NCBI RefSeq assembly: GCF_900157375.1
Contig: NZ_LT721901.1
Span: forward strand, 2,029,498-2,093,497
From: Mycobacterium rhizamassiliense
GTDB lineage: Bacteria; Actinomycetota; Actinomycetes; Mycobacteriales; Mycobacteriaceae
Reading direction: 5' to 3'
DNA: 64,000 nucleotides
Below, in pieces: positions 18,389 to 27,189 of the stretch. Numbering within the stretch: the first letter of the stretch is position 1; each line of letters opens with the position of its first letter. The notes below the pieces were generated by a model, which saw nothing but the letters and a program-made list of their open reading frames with translations, had not been told where the DNA came from and made no database searches. Made by a program: the position numbers and the translations under genes.

Positions 18389-18934
18389 GTGCAGGTACGC
18401 CGAGGACAGCGCCCCCACCGACTACTTCTCAGCTTTGCCGCAGCCGCAACGAGTTACGCCGTCGCCGCCGCGCTGGGACCGCACGCGTGGGCAGTGCCGC
18501 CGGAGGCCGGCGACCAGCCGGCGCCGTGCCGGTCGGAGCAAGTCGCCGTGACGGCCGCCCCGGCGCAGGCCGCCGTGGGCCACCGCGCGGTGACGCTGAC
18601 GTTCAGCCTCGCCGGCGGCGCGGAGGCGTGCACGCTCACCGGTTACCCGTCCGTCGAGTCCGGCGCCGGCGGCCCGGACATTCACGCCAAGCCGACGCTG
18701 CGCGGGTACATGGGCGGCCTGCCGAATGACGTCGACGCGCCGCCGACCGTCACCCTCTCGCTGGCCGACCAGGGGCAGGCCGTCGTGGAGGGCATGGCCA
18801 CCGACGCCAAGGGCGACCAGTGCGCCAGCTACTCCGAGCTGCGGGTCAATCCACCCAACACGATCATCGTGCTCACCGTGCCGGCCACCATCGATGCCTG
18901 CGAACTGCAGGTGCATCCCGTCACCGCCGGCTGA
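18389..18934 (+). CDS. Secreted DUF4232-type protein
   Basis: A 181-residue exported protein with a Sec signal peptide (Arg-rich start, hydrophobic core, AWA near residue 35) and a beta-rich domain resembling DUF4232, recognisable by its Cys pairs (PCRS, EACTLTGYPSVE, DQCAS, DACEL). There is no lipobox. The GTG start lies 141 bases from the divergent acs start. I do not recall this gene at this place in M. tuberculosis H37Rv, so it looks like a lineage-specific addition together with its convergent neighbour. Function unknown. Confidence 0.75.
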   Translation: MQVRRGQRPHRLLLSFAAAATSYAVAAALGPHAWAVPPEAGDQPAPCRSEQVAVTAAPAQAAVGHRAVTLTFSLAGGAEACTLTGYPSVESGAGGPDIHAKPTLRGYMGGLPNDVDAPPTVTLSLADQGQAVVEGMATDAKGDQCASYSELRVNPPNTIIVLTVPATIDACELQVHPVTAG

Positions 18935-18937
18935 CGC

Positions 18938-19759
18938 TTAAGTCCCGGCCCGCGCGAGGCAGTAAACGCGGGCGGGGTCGGGATAGCTGATCCCCTTGGT
19001 GTCCGTCGGACATTGCATCTTGTCCGCGCTCCCGTCGATGCGCTGGACAACTTTGATCAACACCTGCCGATCGTCAGTGCAGTCGCCATAGCTCAGGCTC
19101 GGATTCTGCATATCGCCTGTAGCCAGGTAGCAGTCGCCTTGTTTGAGGTTCATGGCAAAGCACAGGATGGTGGATCCGTCGGCGAACCAGTCATAAAGGG
19201 AGTGTTCGCGTTTGCCGTCCGGGCACGTTTGTCGAGTATCGCTTTTGTATACGAGCTCATCGATGTTGGCCGGATCGGAGCAGTTGTTCGCTGGGCCAGA
19301 GCCGAATGACCTTGCGAGGTATGCCTTTTGGGTGATGCATTCGCCCACCTGTATCGAGGTGTCCGACGCGCCGCGGTGCGACTTGCCCGCCATGTCGCCG
19401 GCAACCCGGACGACGTTGCCGAGGATTCCGAACGTGAGCAGCACCGCGCCGATGATGATGAGCGCGGTGCCCGACTTGCCCTTGGGGCGCGGTGGTGGTG
19501 GTGGCGGATAGGGCGGGTATCCCGGGTACGGCCGAGGCGGGTACGGGCCCGGGTATCCCGCGCCCGGGTACCCCATCGGCGGCGGTCCCGGCGGGTACGG
19601 GTAGGCGGGGTAGGCGGGACGCTGTTGTCGGCGACTGCGGGCACTTTCCCGCAGGCCGATGATCAGGCAGACCAATCCGATCAGGGGAATGCCGAAGTCG
19701 AAGGCCAACTGACCGGCCACATAGCCGGGGCCGCCCGCGGCGAGAACCGAAACCCCCAT
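18938..19759 (-). CDS. Pro/Tyr/Gly-rich membrane protein with C-terminal Cys-rich extracellular domain
   Basis: A 273-residue protein with three parts: an N-terminal hydrophobic segment (about 12-38), a cytoplasmic Pro/Tyr/Gly-rich linker (about 48-92, repeated YPG/PYPP units), a second transmembrane helix (about 95-115), and an exported domain of about 150 residues with several cysteines. The architecture is like the actinobacterial LppU/DUF4190-like proteins, in which the linker is disordered. It converges with the DUF4232 gene, 3 bases apart, and its 100-base upstream region is shared with dppA. Function unknown. Confidence 0.75.
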   Translation of the reverse strand: MGVSVLAAGGPGYVAGQLAFDFGIPLIGLVCLIIGLRESARSRRQQRPAYPAYPYPPGPPPMGYPGAGYPGPYPPRPYPGYPPYPPPPPPRPKGKSGTALIIIGAVLLTFGILGNVVRVAGDMAGKSHRGASDTSIQVGECITQKAYLARSFGSGPANNCSDPANIDELVYKSDTRQTCPDGKREHSLYDWFADGSTILCFAMNLKQGDCYLATGDMQNPSLSYGDCTDDRQVLIKVVQRIDGSADKMQCPTDTKGISYPDPARVYCLARAGT

Positions 19760-19859
19760 GGCGAAATCCTAGGTCGCAAACGCCGGCAGACGTACTTCAC
19801 CTGCGCCGCGCAGCCGCCCTTGCGGGGCCGTCGCCCGCGCAGGCTCTAGGGTCGCTGTC

Positions 19860-21485
19860 ATGCGTCGGACGCGGGCCGCGCGGGCACTGACGGCCCCGCT
19901 CACCGCCACCATGCTGGCGGTGGCGTCGCTGGCCGGCTGCGGCGGCGGGATGCTCAGCCCCGACGTCGTGGTGGTCAACGGCGGCGAGCCGCCCAACCCG
20001 CTGATTCCGACCGGCACCAACGACAGCCTAGGCGGGCGGATCCTGGACCGGCTGTTCGCCGGCCTGGTGTCCTATGACGCCGACGGCAAGCCGTGGCCGG
20101 AGGTGGCGCAGGCGGTCGAGACCACCGACAACGTCAACTACCGGATCACGCTCAAACCGGGCTGGACGTTCACCGACGGCTCGCCGGTGACGGCCCACTC
20201 GTTCGTCGACGCGTGGAATTACGGCGCCCTGAGCACCAATGCCCAACTGCAGCAGGACTTTTTCAGCCCGATCGAGGGTTTCGACGACGTCGCCGGGCCC
20301 GCCCCCAAGCAGACCACGATGTCCGGGTTGCGGGTCGTCAGCGACCTGGAATTCACCGTGCGCCTGCGGGCGCCAACCGTCGACTTCGCGCTGCGACTGG
20401 GGCACAACGCGTTCTATCCCCTGCCCGACATAGCGTTTCGCGACATGGCTGCCTTCGGCCGCAACCCCGTCGGCGACGGCCCGTATCAGCTGGCCGACAG
20501 TCCTGACGGGCCGGCCTGGGAGCACAACGTCAAGATCGACCTCAAAGCCAACCCTGGCTACCACGGCAACCGCAAGCCCCATAACAAGGGCCTGCGGTTC
20601 GAGTTCTATGCGAACCTGGACACCGCCTACGCGGATCTGCTGTCCGGCAATCTCGATGTCCTGGACACGATCCCGTCGAGCGCGCTGACGATCTACAAGC
20701 GGGACCTGGGCGGCAACGCCGCCAGTGGGCCCGTCGCGGTCAGCCAGTCGCTCGACACCCCGTTGCGGCTATCGCATTTCGGCGGCGAGGAAGGCCGGCT
20801 TCGCCGGCTGGCGTTGTCGGCGGCCATCAACCGCCCACAGATCTGCAAGCAGATCTTCAACGAGACACGCAGTCCGGCAAGCGATTTCACCGCCAGCTCG
20901 CTGCCGGGATTCGATCCACACATCCCGGGCAACGAGGCGCTGGACTTCAATCCCGATCGGGCCCGGCAACTCTGGGCCCAGGCCAACGCGATCGCGCCCT
21001 GGAGCGGACGCTACGCCATCGCCTATAACGCCGACAGCGGCCATCAGGAATGGGTGGATGCGGTGGCCAACAGCATCAAGAACGTGCTGGGCATCGATGC
21101 CGTGGGAGCCCCGCAGCCCACCTTCGCGGGGTTTCGCACCCAGATCACCAACCGCACCATCGACACCGCCTTCCGTGCCGGCTGGATCGGCGACTACCCG
21201 TCGATGATCGAGTTCCTCGCCCCGCTGTACGCCACCGGCGCGGGTTCCAACGACGTCGGCTACTCCAGCCGCGAGTTCGACGCCGCACTGACCACCGCCG
21301 AGGCCGCGCCCAACCTGCACGAGGCGGACGTGCTGGTCAACACCGCACAGCGAATCCTGTTGCACGACATGCCCGCCGTGCCGCTGTGGTACTACATCAG
21401 TGTGGTCGGATGGTCGGCGCATGTGAGCAATGTCAGGGTTACCTGGAACGGGCTGCCCGACTACGAGAACATCGCCAAGGCCTGA
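19860..21485 (+). CDS. dppA: Periplasmic dipeptide-binding lipoprotein DppA
   Basis: A 541-residue SBP family 5 solute-binding lipoprotein for an ABC importer. The lipobox is SLAGC with Cys27 after a basic, hydrophobic signal; the mature protein shows the family pattern (ILDRLFAGLV, GWTFTDGSPVTAHSFVDAWNY, GDGPYQLA). In M. tuberculosis the DppABCD system has been linked to peptide and haem uptake. It is first of four genes with tiny gaps or overlaps (dppB starts 1 base after its stop). Confidence 0.93.
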   Translation: MRRTRAARALTAPLTATMLAVASLAGCGGGMLSPDVVVVNGGEPPNPLIPTGTNDSLGGRILDRLFAGLVSYDADGKPWPEVAQAVETTDNVNYRITLKPGWTFTDGSPVTAHSFVDAWNYGALSTNAQLQQDFFSPIEGFDDVAGPAPKQTTMSGLRVVSDLEFTVRLRAPTVDFALRLGHNAFYPLPDIAFRDMAAFGRNPVGDGPYQLADSPDGPAWEHNVKIDLKANPGYHGNRKPHNKGLRFEFYANLDTAYADLLSGNLDVLDTIPSSALTIYKRDLGGNAASGPVAVSQSLDTPLRLSHFGGEEGRLRRLALSAAINRPQICKQIFNETRSPASDFTASSLPGFDPHIPGNEALDFNPDRARQLWAQANAIAPWSGRYAIAYNADSGHQEWVDAVANSIKNVLGIDAVGAPQPTFAGFRTQITNRTIDTAFRAGWIGDYPSMIEFLAPLYATGAGSNDVGYSSREFDAALTTAEAAPNLHEADVLVNTAQRILLHDMPAVPLWYYISVVGWSAHVSNVRVTWNGLPDYENIAKA

Positions 21486-21486
21486 C

Positions 21487-22413
21487 ATGGGCTCCTACAT
21501 CGCGCGCCGAGCCGCCATCATGGTGCCCGTCTTCCTCGGCGCCACCCTGCTGATCTACGCGATGGTGTTCCTGTTGCCCGGTGATCCCTTGGCCGCGCTG
21601 GCCGGCGATCGTCCGCTGACCCCGGCGGTGGCCGCGCAGCTACGGGCCCGCTACCACCTCGACGATCCGTTCCTGGTGCAGTACCTGCGTTACCTGGGCG
21701 GCGTGCTGCACGGCGACCTTGGCCGCGCGTATTCCGGGCTGCCGGTCAGAGACGTTCTGGCACATGCCTTTCCGGTCACGCTGCGGCTGGCGCTGATCGC
21801 CTTCGTGGTGGAGGCGGTGCTGGGCATCGGATTCGGCGTGATCGCCGGGCTGCGGGAGGGCGGAATCTTCGACGCGACGGTACTGATCACCGGATTGCTC
21901 ATCATCGCGATCCCGATTTTCGTGTTGGGCTTTCTGGCGCAGTTCGTGTTCGGAATCCGGCTGGGCATCGCGCCGGTCACGGTGGGCGAGCGCGCCAGTT
22001 TCGCTCGGCTGCTGCTGCCCGGCGTGGTGTTGGGTTCCATCTCGTTCGCCTACGTGGTGCGGTTGACCCGCTCGGCGGTGGCCGCCAACGCGCATGCCGA
22101 CTACGTGCGCACCGCGACGGCGAAGGGCCTGTCGCGGCCGCGGGTGGTCTCGGTGCACATCCTGCGCAATTCGCTGATTCCGGTGGTGACATTCCTGGGC
22201 GCCGACCTCGGCGCGTTGATGGGCGGGGCCATCGTGACGGAGGGCATCTTCAACATCCACGGCGTCGGCGGCGTGCTGTACCAGGCCGTCACCAGGCAGG
22301 AGGCGCCGACGGTGGTGTCGATCGTGACGGTGCTCGTCATGATCTATCTGCTCACCAACCTGATGGTCGACCTGCTGTATGCGGCCCTGGACCCACGGAT
22401 TCGCTATGGCTGA
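21487..22413 (+). CDS. dppB: Dipeptide ABC transporter permease DppB
   Basis: A 308-residue inner-membrane permease with six helices and the EAA loop (HADYVRTATAKGLSRPRVV) that docks to the ATPase. Start ATG 21487, one base after the dppA stop; it gives MGSYIARRAAIMVPVFLG, the usual N-terminus of this family. Its last 8 bases overlap dppC. Confidence 0.93.
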   Translation: MGSYIARRAAIMVPVFLGATLLIYAMVFLLPGDPLAALAGDRPLTPAVAAQLRARYHLDDPFLVQYLRYLGGVLHGDLGRAYSGLPVRDVLAHAFPVTLRLALIAFVVEAVLGIGFGVIAGLREGGIFDATVLITGLLIIAIPIFVLGFLAQFVFGIRLGIAPVTVGERASFARLLLPGVVLGSISFAYVVRLTRSAVAANAHADYVRTATAKGLSRPRVVSVHILRNSLIPVVTFLGADLGALMGGAIVTEGIFNIHGVGGVLYQAVTRQEAPTVVSIVTVLVMIYLLTNLMVDLLYAALDPRIRYG

Positions 22414-23269
22414 GCACTCTGGCTTTTGGGGCGAGGCGTGGCGCAAGCTGCACCGGCGCCCGAAGTTCGCCGTCGCCGCCGCGCTGATCCTGCTGGTCGT
22501 GCTGGTCGCGCTGTTCCCGGCGCTGTTCACCGGCGCCGATCCGAACTACGCCGACCCCAGCCAAAGCATGCTCGGCCCGTCGTCGGCGCACTGGTTCGGC
22601 ACCGACCTGCAGGGCCACGACATCTACGCGCGCACCGTCTACGGTGCGCGGGCGTCGGTCACCGTCGGGCTGGGCGCCACCCTGGCGGTGTTCCTCGTCG
22701 GCGGCGCGCTGGGCGCGCTGGCCGGTTTCTACGGCGGTTGGTTGGACGCGCTGGTCTCGCGCGTCACCGACGTGTTCTTCGGAATCCCGTTGCTGCTGGC
22801 CGCGATTGTGCTGATGCAGGTCACCCGCCACCGCACGGTGTGGACGGTGATCGCCATTCTTGCGTTGTTCGGCTGGCCGCAGATCGCCAGGATCGCCCGC
22901 GGCGCGGTGCTCGAGGTGCGGGCGAGCGATTATGTACTCGCCGCTAAAGCGCTGGGCCTGAGCCGCTTTCAGATCCTGCTGCGACACGCCCTGCCCAACG
23001 CGCTGGGGCCGGTGATCGCGGTTGCCACGATCGCGCTGGGCGCGTTCATCGTCACCGAGGCGACGCTTTCCTACCTTGGGGTCGGGCTGCCGCCCTCGGT
23101 GGTGTCGTGGGGCGGCGACATCAACCTGGCGCAGACGCGGCTGCGGGCGGGCTCGCCGATCCTGTTCTATCCCGCTGGCGCATTGGCGATCACGGTGCTG
23201 GCGTTCATGATGATGGGCGACGCGTTGCGCGACGCCCTCGATCCGGCGTCACGGGCGTGGCGGGCATGA
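22406..23269 (+). CDS. dppC: Dipeptide ABC transporter permease DppC
   Basis: A 287-residue permease partner of DppB: N-terminal helix after a basic segment (RKLHRRPKF), an extracellular domain with the family motif GTDLQGHDIYAR, five further helices and the EAA loop (ASDYVLAAKALGLSRFQIL). ATG 22406 overlaps dppB by 8 bases and its TGA overlaps the dppD ATG. Confidence 0.93.
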   Translation: MAEHSGFWGEAWRKLHRRPKFAVAAALILLVVLVALFPALFTGADPNYADPSQSMLGPSSAHWFGTDLQGHDIYARTVYGARASVTVGLGATLAVFLVGGALGALAGFYGGWLDALVSRVTDVFFGIPLLLAAIVLMQVTRHRTVWTVIAILALFGWPQIARIARGAVLEVRASDYVLAAKALGLSRFQILLRHALPNALGPVIAVATIALGAFIVTEATLSYLGVGLPPSVVSWGGDINLAQTRLRAGSPILFYPAGALAITVLAFMMMGDALRDALDPASRAWRA

Positions 23270-24882
23270 GCGCGCCGTTGCCCCTGCTGTCGGTGCAGGG
23301 CCTCGAGGTCACCTTCGGCGACCATGCCCCGGCCGTTCGCGGTGTGGACCTCAGCGTAATGCGCGGGCAGACCGTCGCGATCGTGGGTGAATCGGGGTCG
23401 GGGAAGTCGACCACCGCGGCCGCGGTCCTCGGTCTGCTCGCGCCCGGCGGCCGAATCACCAACGGCCGCATCGTGTTCGACGGACTCGACATCACGTCGG
23501 CCGACCGCAAGTTGCTTCGGTCCATCCGGGGCCGCCGCATCGGCTACGTGCCCCAGGACCCGATGGCCAACCTCAACCCGGTGTGGAAGGTCGGCTTTCA
23601 AATCCGTGAAGCGTTGCGCGCCAACACTGATGGCCGCGACGCGCGCCGGCGGGCGGTGGAACTGCTCGCGGAGGCCGGCATGCCCGAGCCGGCCAAGCAG
23701 GCGGGGAAGTACCCGCACCAGCTGTCCGGCGGCATGTGTCAACGCGCGCTGATCGCCATTGGCCTGGCCGGCAGGCCGCAGCTGCTGATCGCCGACGAGC
23801 CGACGTCGGCGCTCGACGTCACCGTTCAGCGCCAAGTGCTCGACCACCTGCAGCACCTCACCGACGAGATGGGCACCGCGCTGCTGCTGATCACCCACGA
23901 CCTGGCCCTGGCCGCCGAGCGTGCCGAGTCCGTGGTGGTCGTCCATCGCGGGGTGGTGGTGGAATCGGGTGCGGCACAGTCGATTCTGCGGAAGCCGCAG
24001 CACGAGTACACCCGGAAGCTGGTGGCTGCCGCCCCGTCGCTCACCGTGACCGCGCCGCGAACGCGCGAACCGGCGACCGGCGAGGACGACATCCTCGTCG
24101 CCTCGCGGCTGACCAAGGTGTATTCGGAGTCGCGCGCTTCGCCGTGGCGGCGCGCGGAGTTCCGCGCCGTCGATGACGTGTCGTTTGGGCTGCGCCGCGC
24201 CAGCACCCTCGCGATCGTCGGCGAATCCGGGTCGGGCAAGTCCACCGTCGCGCGCATGGTGCTGGGGTTGCTGCAACCCACTTCGGGCACAGTGGTTTTC
24301 GATGGCACCCAGGACGTCACCGCGATGGACCACACCCAGGCGATGGCGTTTCGCCGCCGCGTGCAGCCGGTGTTCCAGAATCCGTACAGCAGTCTGGACC
24401 CGCTGTACTCGGTGTTCCGCGCCATCGAGGAGCCGCTGCGCATCCACCGGATCGGCGACCGCGGGCACCGCGAGAAGGCGGTGCGCGAGCTCGTCGATCA
24501 GGTGGCGCTGCCGTCGTCGATGCTGGGCCGGCTGCCCCGCGAACTGTCGGGCGGCCAACGGCAACGGGTGGCGATCGCCCGGGCGCTGGCGTTACGGCCG
24601 CAGGTGCTGGTCTGCGACGAGGCGGTGTCGGCGCTCGACGTCCTGGTGCAGGCGCAGATCCTGGACCTGCTGGCCGAGCTGCAGGCCGAGCTGGGGCTGA
24701 CCTACCTGTTCATCAGCCACGACCTGGCCGTGATCCGGCAGATCGCCGACGACGTGCTGGTGATGCGCGCCGGCCGGGTCGTCGAGCGGGCCGCCACCGA
24801 GGCGCTGTTCACTCGCCCCGGCCACGAGTACACCCGCCAACTGCTGGATGCCATTCCCGGCGCGCCCACGCCGCCCCGATAG
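23266..24882 (+). CDS. dppD: Dipeptide ABC transporter ATPase, fused double-domain DppD
   Basis: A 538-residue protein with two complete ABC ATPase domains in one chain, doing the work of separate DppD and DppF. Both halves have Walker A GESGSGKST, signature LSGGMCQRA (first) and LSGGQRQRV (second), and Walker B LLIADEPTSALD / VLVCDEAVSALD. The Cys in the first signature motif is atypical. The second half has Ala where a Pro-Thr pair is usual after the catalytic Glu. ATG 23266 overlaps dppC as ATGA. Confidence 0.93.
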   Translation: MSAPLPLLSVQGLEVTFGDHAPAVRGVDLSVMRGQTVAIVGESGSGKSTTAAAVLGLLAPGGRITNGRIVFDGLDITSADRKLLRSIRGRRIGYVPQDPMANLNPVWKVGFQIREALRANTDGRDARRRAVELLAEAGMPEPAKQAGKYPHQLSGGMCQRALIAIGLAGRPQLLIADEPTSALDVTVQRQVLDHLQHLTDEMGTALLLITHDLALAAERAESVVVVHRGVVVESGAAQSILRKPQHEYTRKLVAAAPSLTVTAPRTREPATGEDDILVASRLTKVYSESRASPWRRAEFRAVDDVSFGLRRASTLAIVGESGSGKSTVARMVLGLLQPTSGTVVFDGTQDVTAMDHTQAMAFRRRVQPVFQNPYSSLDPLYSVFRAIEEPLRIHRIGDRGHREKAVRELVDQVALPSSMLGRLPRELSGGQRQRVAIARALALRPQVLVCDEAVSALDVLVQAQILDLLAELQAELGLTYLFISHDLAVIRQIADDVLVMRAGRVVERAATEALFTRPGHEYTRQLLDAIPGAPTPPR

Positions 24883-24974
24883 GAGCGATCGCAAGCGCGG
24901 CGCGTCGCGACCATCGATTAGGAGTGATCGCAAGCGCGGCGAAGCCGGGCGCGGCGGGTCGCGACCATCGATTA
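24882..24974. repeat. Two-copy tandem repeat after dppD
   Basis: Copy A (24882-24920, 39 bases) and copy B (24921-24974, 54 bases) share the ends GGAG[C/T]GATCGCAAGCGCGG and GTCGCGACCATCGATTA; copy A lacks about 15 bases from the middle. The stretch runs to 12 bases before the next start codon. A related unit in inverted orientation occurs at 62147-62251. It resembles mycobacterial MIRU/VNTR-type minisatellites. Confidence 0.8.
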
Positions 24975-24986
24975 GGTTGGCAACCT

Positions 24987-25739
24987 GTGAGCGCTGACCC
25001 ACTGGCCCCGCTGATGGAGTTGCCCGGCGTCGCCGAGGCGAGCGACGAGGCCCGCGATGCGCTGGGCCGGGCGCACCGGCACCGGGCGAACCTGAGGGGC
25101 TGGCCCGCGTCGGCGGCCGAGGCCGCGTGGCGGGCGGCGCGCGCCTCCTCGGTTCTCGACGGCGGCCCCGCGCGGCTCGAAGACTTGCCGGACCCGGTCG
25201 GTGACCCGGTGTTCGGCGGCGCCCTGCGCGTGGCCCAGGCACTGGAGGGCGGCGGGGGCGCGCTGGTCGGCGTCTGGCAGCGGGCGCCGCTGCAGGCGCT
25301 GGCCCGCCTGCACATGCTGGCGGCGGCCGACCAGGTCGGCGACGATCAGCTGGGCCGCCCGCGGGCCGATCCCCAGGTGGGGCCGCGGCTGGAGCTGCTC
25401 GCCGAACTGGTGACCGGCGCCACGGCGGCGCCGGCTCCGGTGGTTGCCGCCGTGGCGCACGGGGAACTGCTGACGCTCAAGCCGTTTGGCAGCGCCGACG
25501 GCGTGGTGGCACGTGGGGTGTCGCGGCTGGTGACGATCGCCAGTGGACTGGACCCACACGGGCTGGGCGTGCCCGAGGTGCGCTGGATGCGCAAGCCCGC
25601 GGAATATCGCGATGCGGCACTCGGATTCGCCGACGGCACACCAAAGGGCCTGGGGGGGTGGCTGGTGCTCTGTTGCCACGCGATGCGCGACGGCGCACAG
25701 GAGGCGTGGTCGATCGCCGAAGCCCAGTCGAAGAAGTAG
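24987..25739 (+). CDS. Conserved protein of unknown function (Rv3662c family)
   Basis: A 250-residue Ala-rich, mostly helical soluble protein, start GTG 24987 (VSADPLAPLMEL). I recognise it only by position and sequence as the Rv3662c family. A possible hint of Fic N-terminal-like pattern (AAEAAWRAARASSVLDGG) is too weak to assign. The frame is open further upstream through the tandem repeat but those residues are repeat-encoded. The repeat may affect its expression. No catalytic motif is obvious; there are two cysteines together near the C-terminus (LVLCCHAM). Confidence 0.8.
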   Translation: MSADPLAPLMELPGVAEASDEARDALGRAHRHRANLRGWPASAAEAAWRAARASSVLDGGPARLEDLPDPVGDPVFGGALRVAQALEGGGGALVGVWQRAPLQALARLHMLAAADQVGDDQLGRPRADPQVGPRLELLAELVTGATAAPAPVVAAVAHGELLTLKPFGSADGVVARGVSRLVTIASGLDPHGLGVPEVRWMRKPAEYRDAALGFADGTPKGLGGWLVLCCHAMRDGAQEAWSIAEAQSKK

Positions 25740-25765
25740 CCAGCGCGACAATTAAGCGCCTGCCG

Positions 25766-25815
25766 GAAAATGTAGAGCGGGCGGCGTCCCGAATTTCTTC
25801 GGTCCACCGCCCGCT
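25766..25815 (-). terminator. Intrinsic terminator with GAAA tetraloop
   Basis: Read on the minus strand: outer stem AGCGGGCGG / CCGCCCGCT (9 pairs), inner stem CCGAA-GAAA-TTCGG closed by a GNRA tetraloop, then CTACATTTT. It faces the correct way to end the small RNA on the minus strand. Confidence 0.75.
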
Positions 25816-26120
25816 AGCACGGAACTCGGTTACCAAGCGTGCAACTATGGGTCGCGTGGGTTGGCCTCGGCGATCTTGCGACATCACCGGCTGCTGCCCC
25901 ACCCAAAGGGCCGTCGACGCCTCTTGATTTTCGCAATTACGCAGGCCCGCAACACTTCTGCCATCTTCGCGGCTGTGACTCCGCGTGGGTGCCGGGTTCC
26001 ATGCTGGGCGCCCGGATCGGGAGATGGATCCTTCTCTTCCGGATCGACCTAGGCCTAACCGGGCTTCCGTGGTTTCCTTTGTACTCCTGGTGCCTTAGCA
26101 CAGCAAGGCCTAAATCTGCG
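25766..26120 (-). ncRNA. Ms1/MTS2823-type abundant small RNA
   Basis: The 439-base space between the Rv3662c-type gene and the Rv3661-type HAD gene is where M. tuberculosis encodes MTS2823, homologue of M. smegmatis Ms1, an RNA of about 300 bases that binds sigma-free RNA polymerase in stationary phase. No frame here looks coding. On the minus strand the region ends in a clear intrinsic terminator (25766-25815) and contains purine-rich unpaired-looking tracts such as GGAGTACAAAGGAAACC. The 3' end is well supported by the terminator; the 5' end is approximate. Identity rests on gene order and terminator, not on an alignment. Confidence 0.6.
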
Positions 26121-26178
26121 AATGTTGCGAAGCGGAGTCGAAATCGCGCCTAAATCGTTTGCTGTCAGAAAGATTGAG

Positions 26179-27024
26179 TCAGAATGCGAAGCGGCGCAGC
26201 AACGAATAGGTAACCGCGCCGGCCGCCAGCGCGCTGATGCCCACCGCGGCCGTCGTCGCGATCGCGGCGCCCGACGGGGCCGGGATGCGGTCGCGCAGCG
26301 ACACCGGCCGGGAGAAACTCAGCACCGGCCAGCCGCGTTCGGTGGCTTCCCGCCGCAGGCCCCGATCGGGGTTGACCACGCTGGGGTGGCCGACGACTTC
26401 GAGCATCGGTATGTCGGTGATCGAGTCGGAGTACGCGTAGCAGTGCTCCAGCGGATACCCCTCGCGCGCCGCCAATTCGCGGATCGCTTCGACCTTGCCT
26501 TCGCCGTAGCAGTAGAACGCGACTTCGCCGGTGTACTTGCCGTCCTCGACGACCATCCGGGTCGCCATCGCGTGCGTGGCACCGAGCGCCCGGGCGATCG
26601 GCGCGACGATCTCCTCGCCGGACGCTGAGACCACGACGACGTCGCGGCCGCACAATTTGTGCGCGGCGATGAGGTCCGCGGCCTCGGCGAACACCAGCGG
26701 AGTGACGATGTCGTGCAGCGTCTCGTTGACGATCGACTTCACCTGGGCGACGTCCCACCCGGTGCACATGTTGGCCAGGTGGGTCCGCATCCGGTCCATC
26801 TGGTCATGGTCGGCACCGGAGAGCAGGAAGATGAACTGGGCGTAGCTGGACTTCAGCACAGCACGCCGATTGAGCAGTCCCTGGTTGAAAAACGGTTTGC
26901 TGAACGCCAGGGTGCTGGACTTGGCGATGATCGTCTTGTCCAGGTCGAAGAAGGCCGCAGTGCGGGCATTGGAACCAGCGGCCGGCACACTTTGCTGCTG
27001 CGCGGCCGAGTCGGAGACGGTCAC
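26179..27024 (-). CDS. HAD-IB family phosphatase, membrane-tethered (Rv3661 family)
   Basis: A 281-residue SerB-like HAD hydrolase. Motif I is DLDKT (aspartate nucleophile) near the N-terminus, motif II VVVSASGEE, motif III lysine in GEGKVEA, motif IV YSDSITDIPML. The C-terminus carries a hydrophobic helix (about 258-276) that should anchor it. Start chosen is GTG 27024 (VTVSDSAAQQ); an upstream ATG at 27069 is in frame but lacks support. Substrate unknown; it is not the main phosphoserine phosphatase, being without the ACT domains of mycobacterial SerB2. It lies between two small-RNA loci. Confidence 0.88.
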   Translation of the reverse strand: MTVSDSAAQQQSVPAAGSNARTAAFFDLDKTIIAKSSTLAFSKPFFNQGLLNRRAVLKSSYAQFIFLLSGADHDQMDRMRTHLANMCTGWDVAQVKSIVNETLHDIVTPLVFAEAADLIAAHKLCGRDVVVVSASGEEIVAPIARALGATHAMATRMVVEDGKYTGEVAFYCYGEGKVEAIRELAAREGYPLEHCYAYSDSITDIPMLEVVGHPSVVNPDRGLRREATERGWPVLSFSRPVSLRDRIPAPSGAAIATTAAVGISALAAGAVTYSLLRRFAF

Positions 27025-27153
27025 CGACCCAGCATAGGTCGGCAACCGGACGGGGCCGGGATATCGCACCCAAAACGAGCGCTCAGACGACTGTGGTTGG
27101 CGTTATTGACGGTGTTTTTGCGGCTCACGGTGATTTTTCAATAAAACTGAAAC

Positions 27154-27184
27154 TTGCGTCACCTCCCACTGTCGTGTGTATAGT
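27154..27184 (+). promoter_or_regulatory. Promoter of the 6C small RNA
   Basis: TTGCGT at 27154-27159 and TATAGT at 27179-27184 (19-base spacer) place transcription start near 27190, at the head of the structured RNA. The -10 is a near-consensus SigA-type element; the -35 is less certain. Confidence 0.55.
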
Positions 27185-27189
27185 AAGCA

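Noticed and set aside
25839..26153. 104-codon frame in the gap between the Rv3662c-type and HAD genes
   Set aside because: No ribosome site, poor codon usage, and it lies across the Ms1-like RNA locus on the opposite strand.
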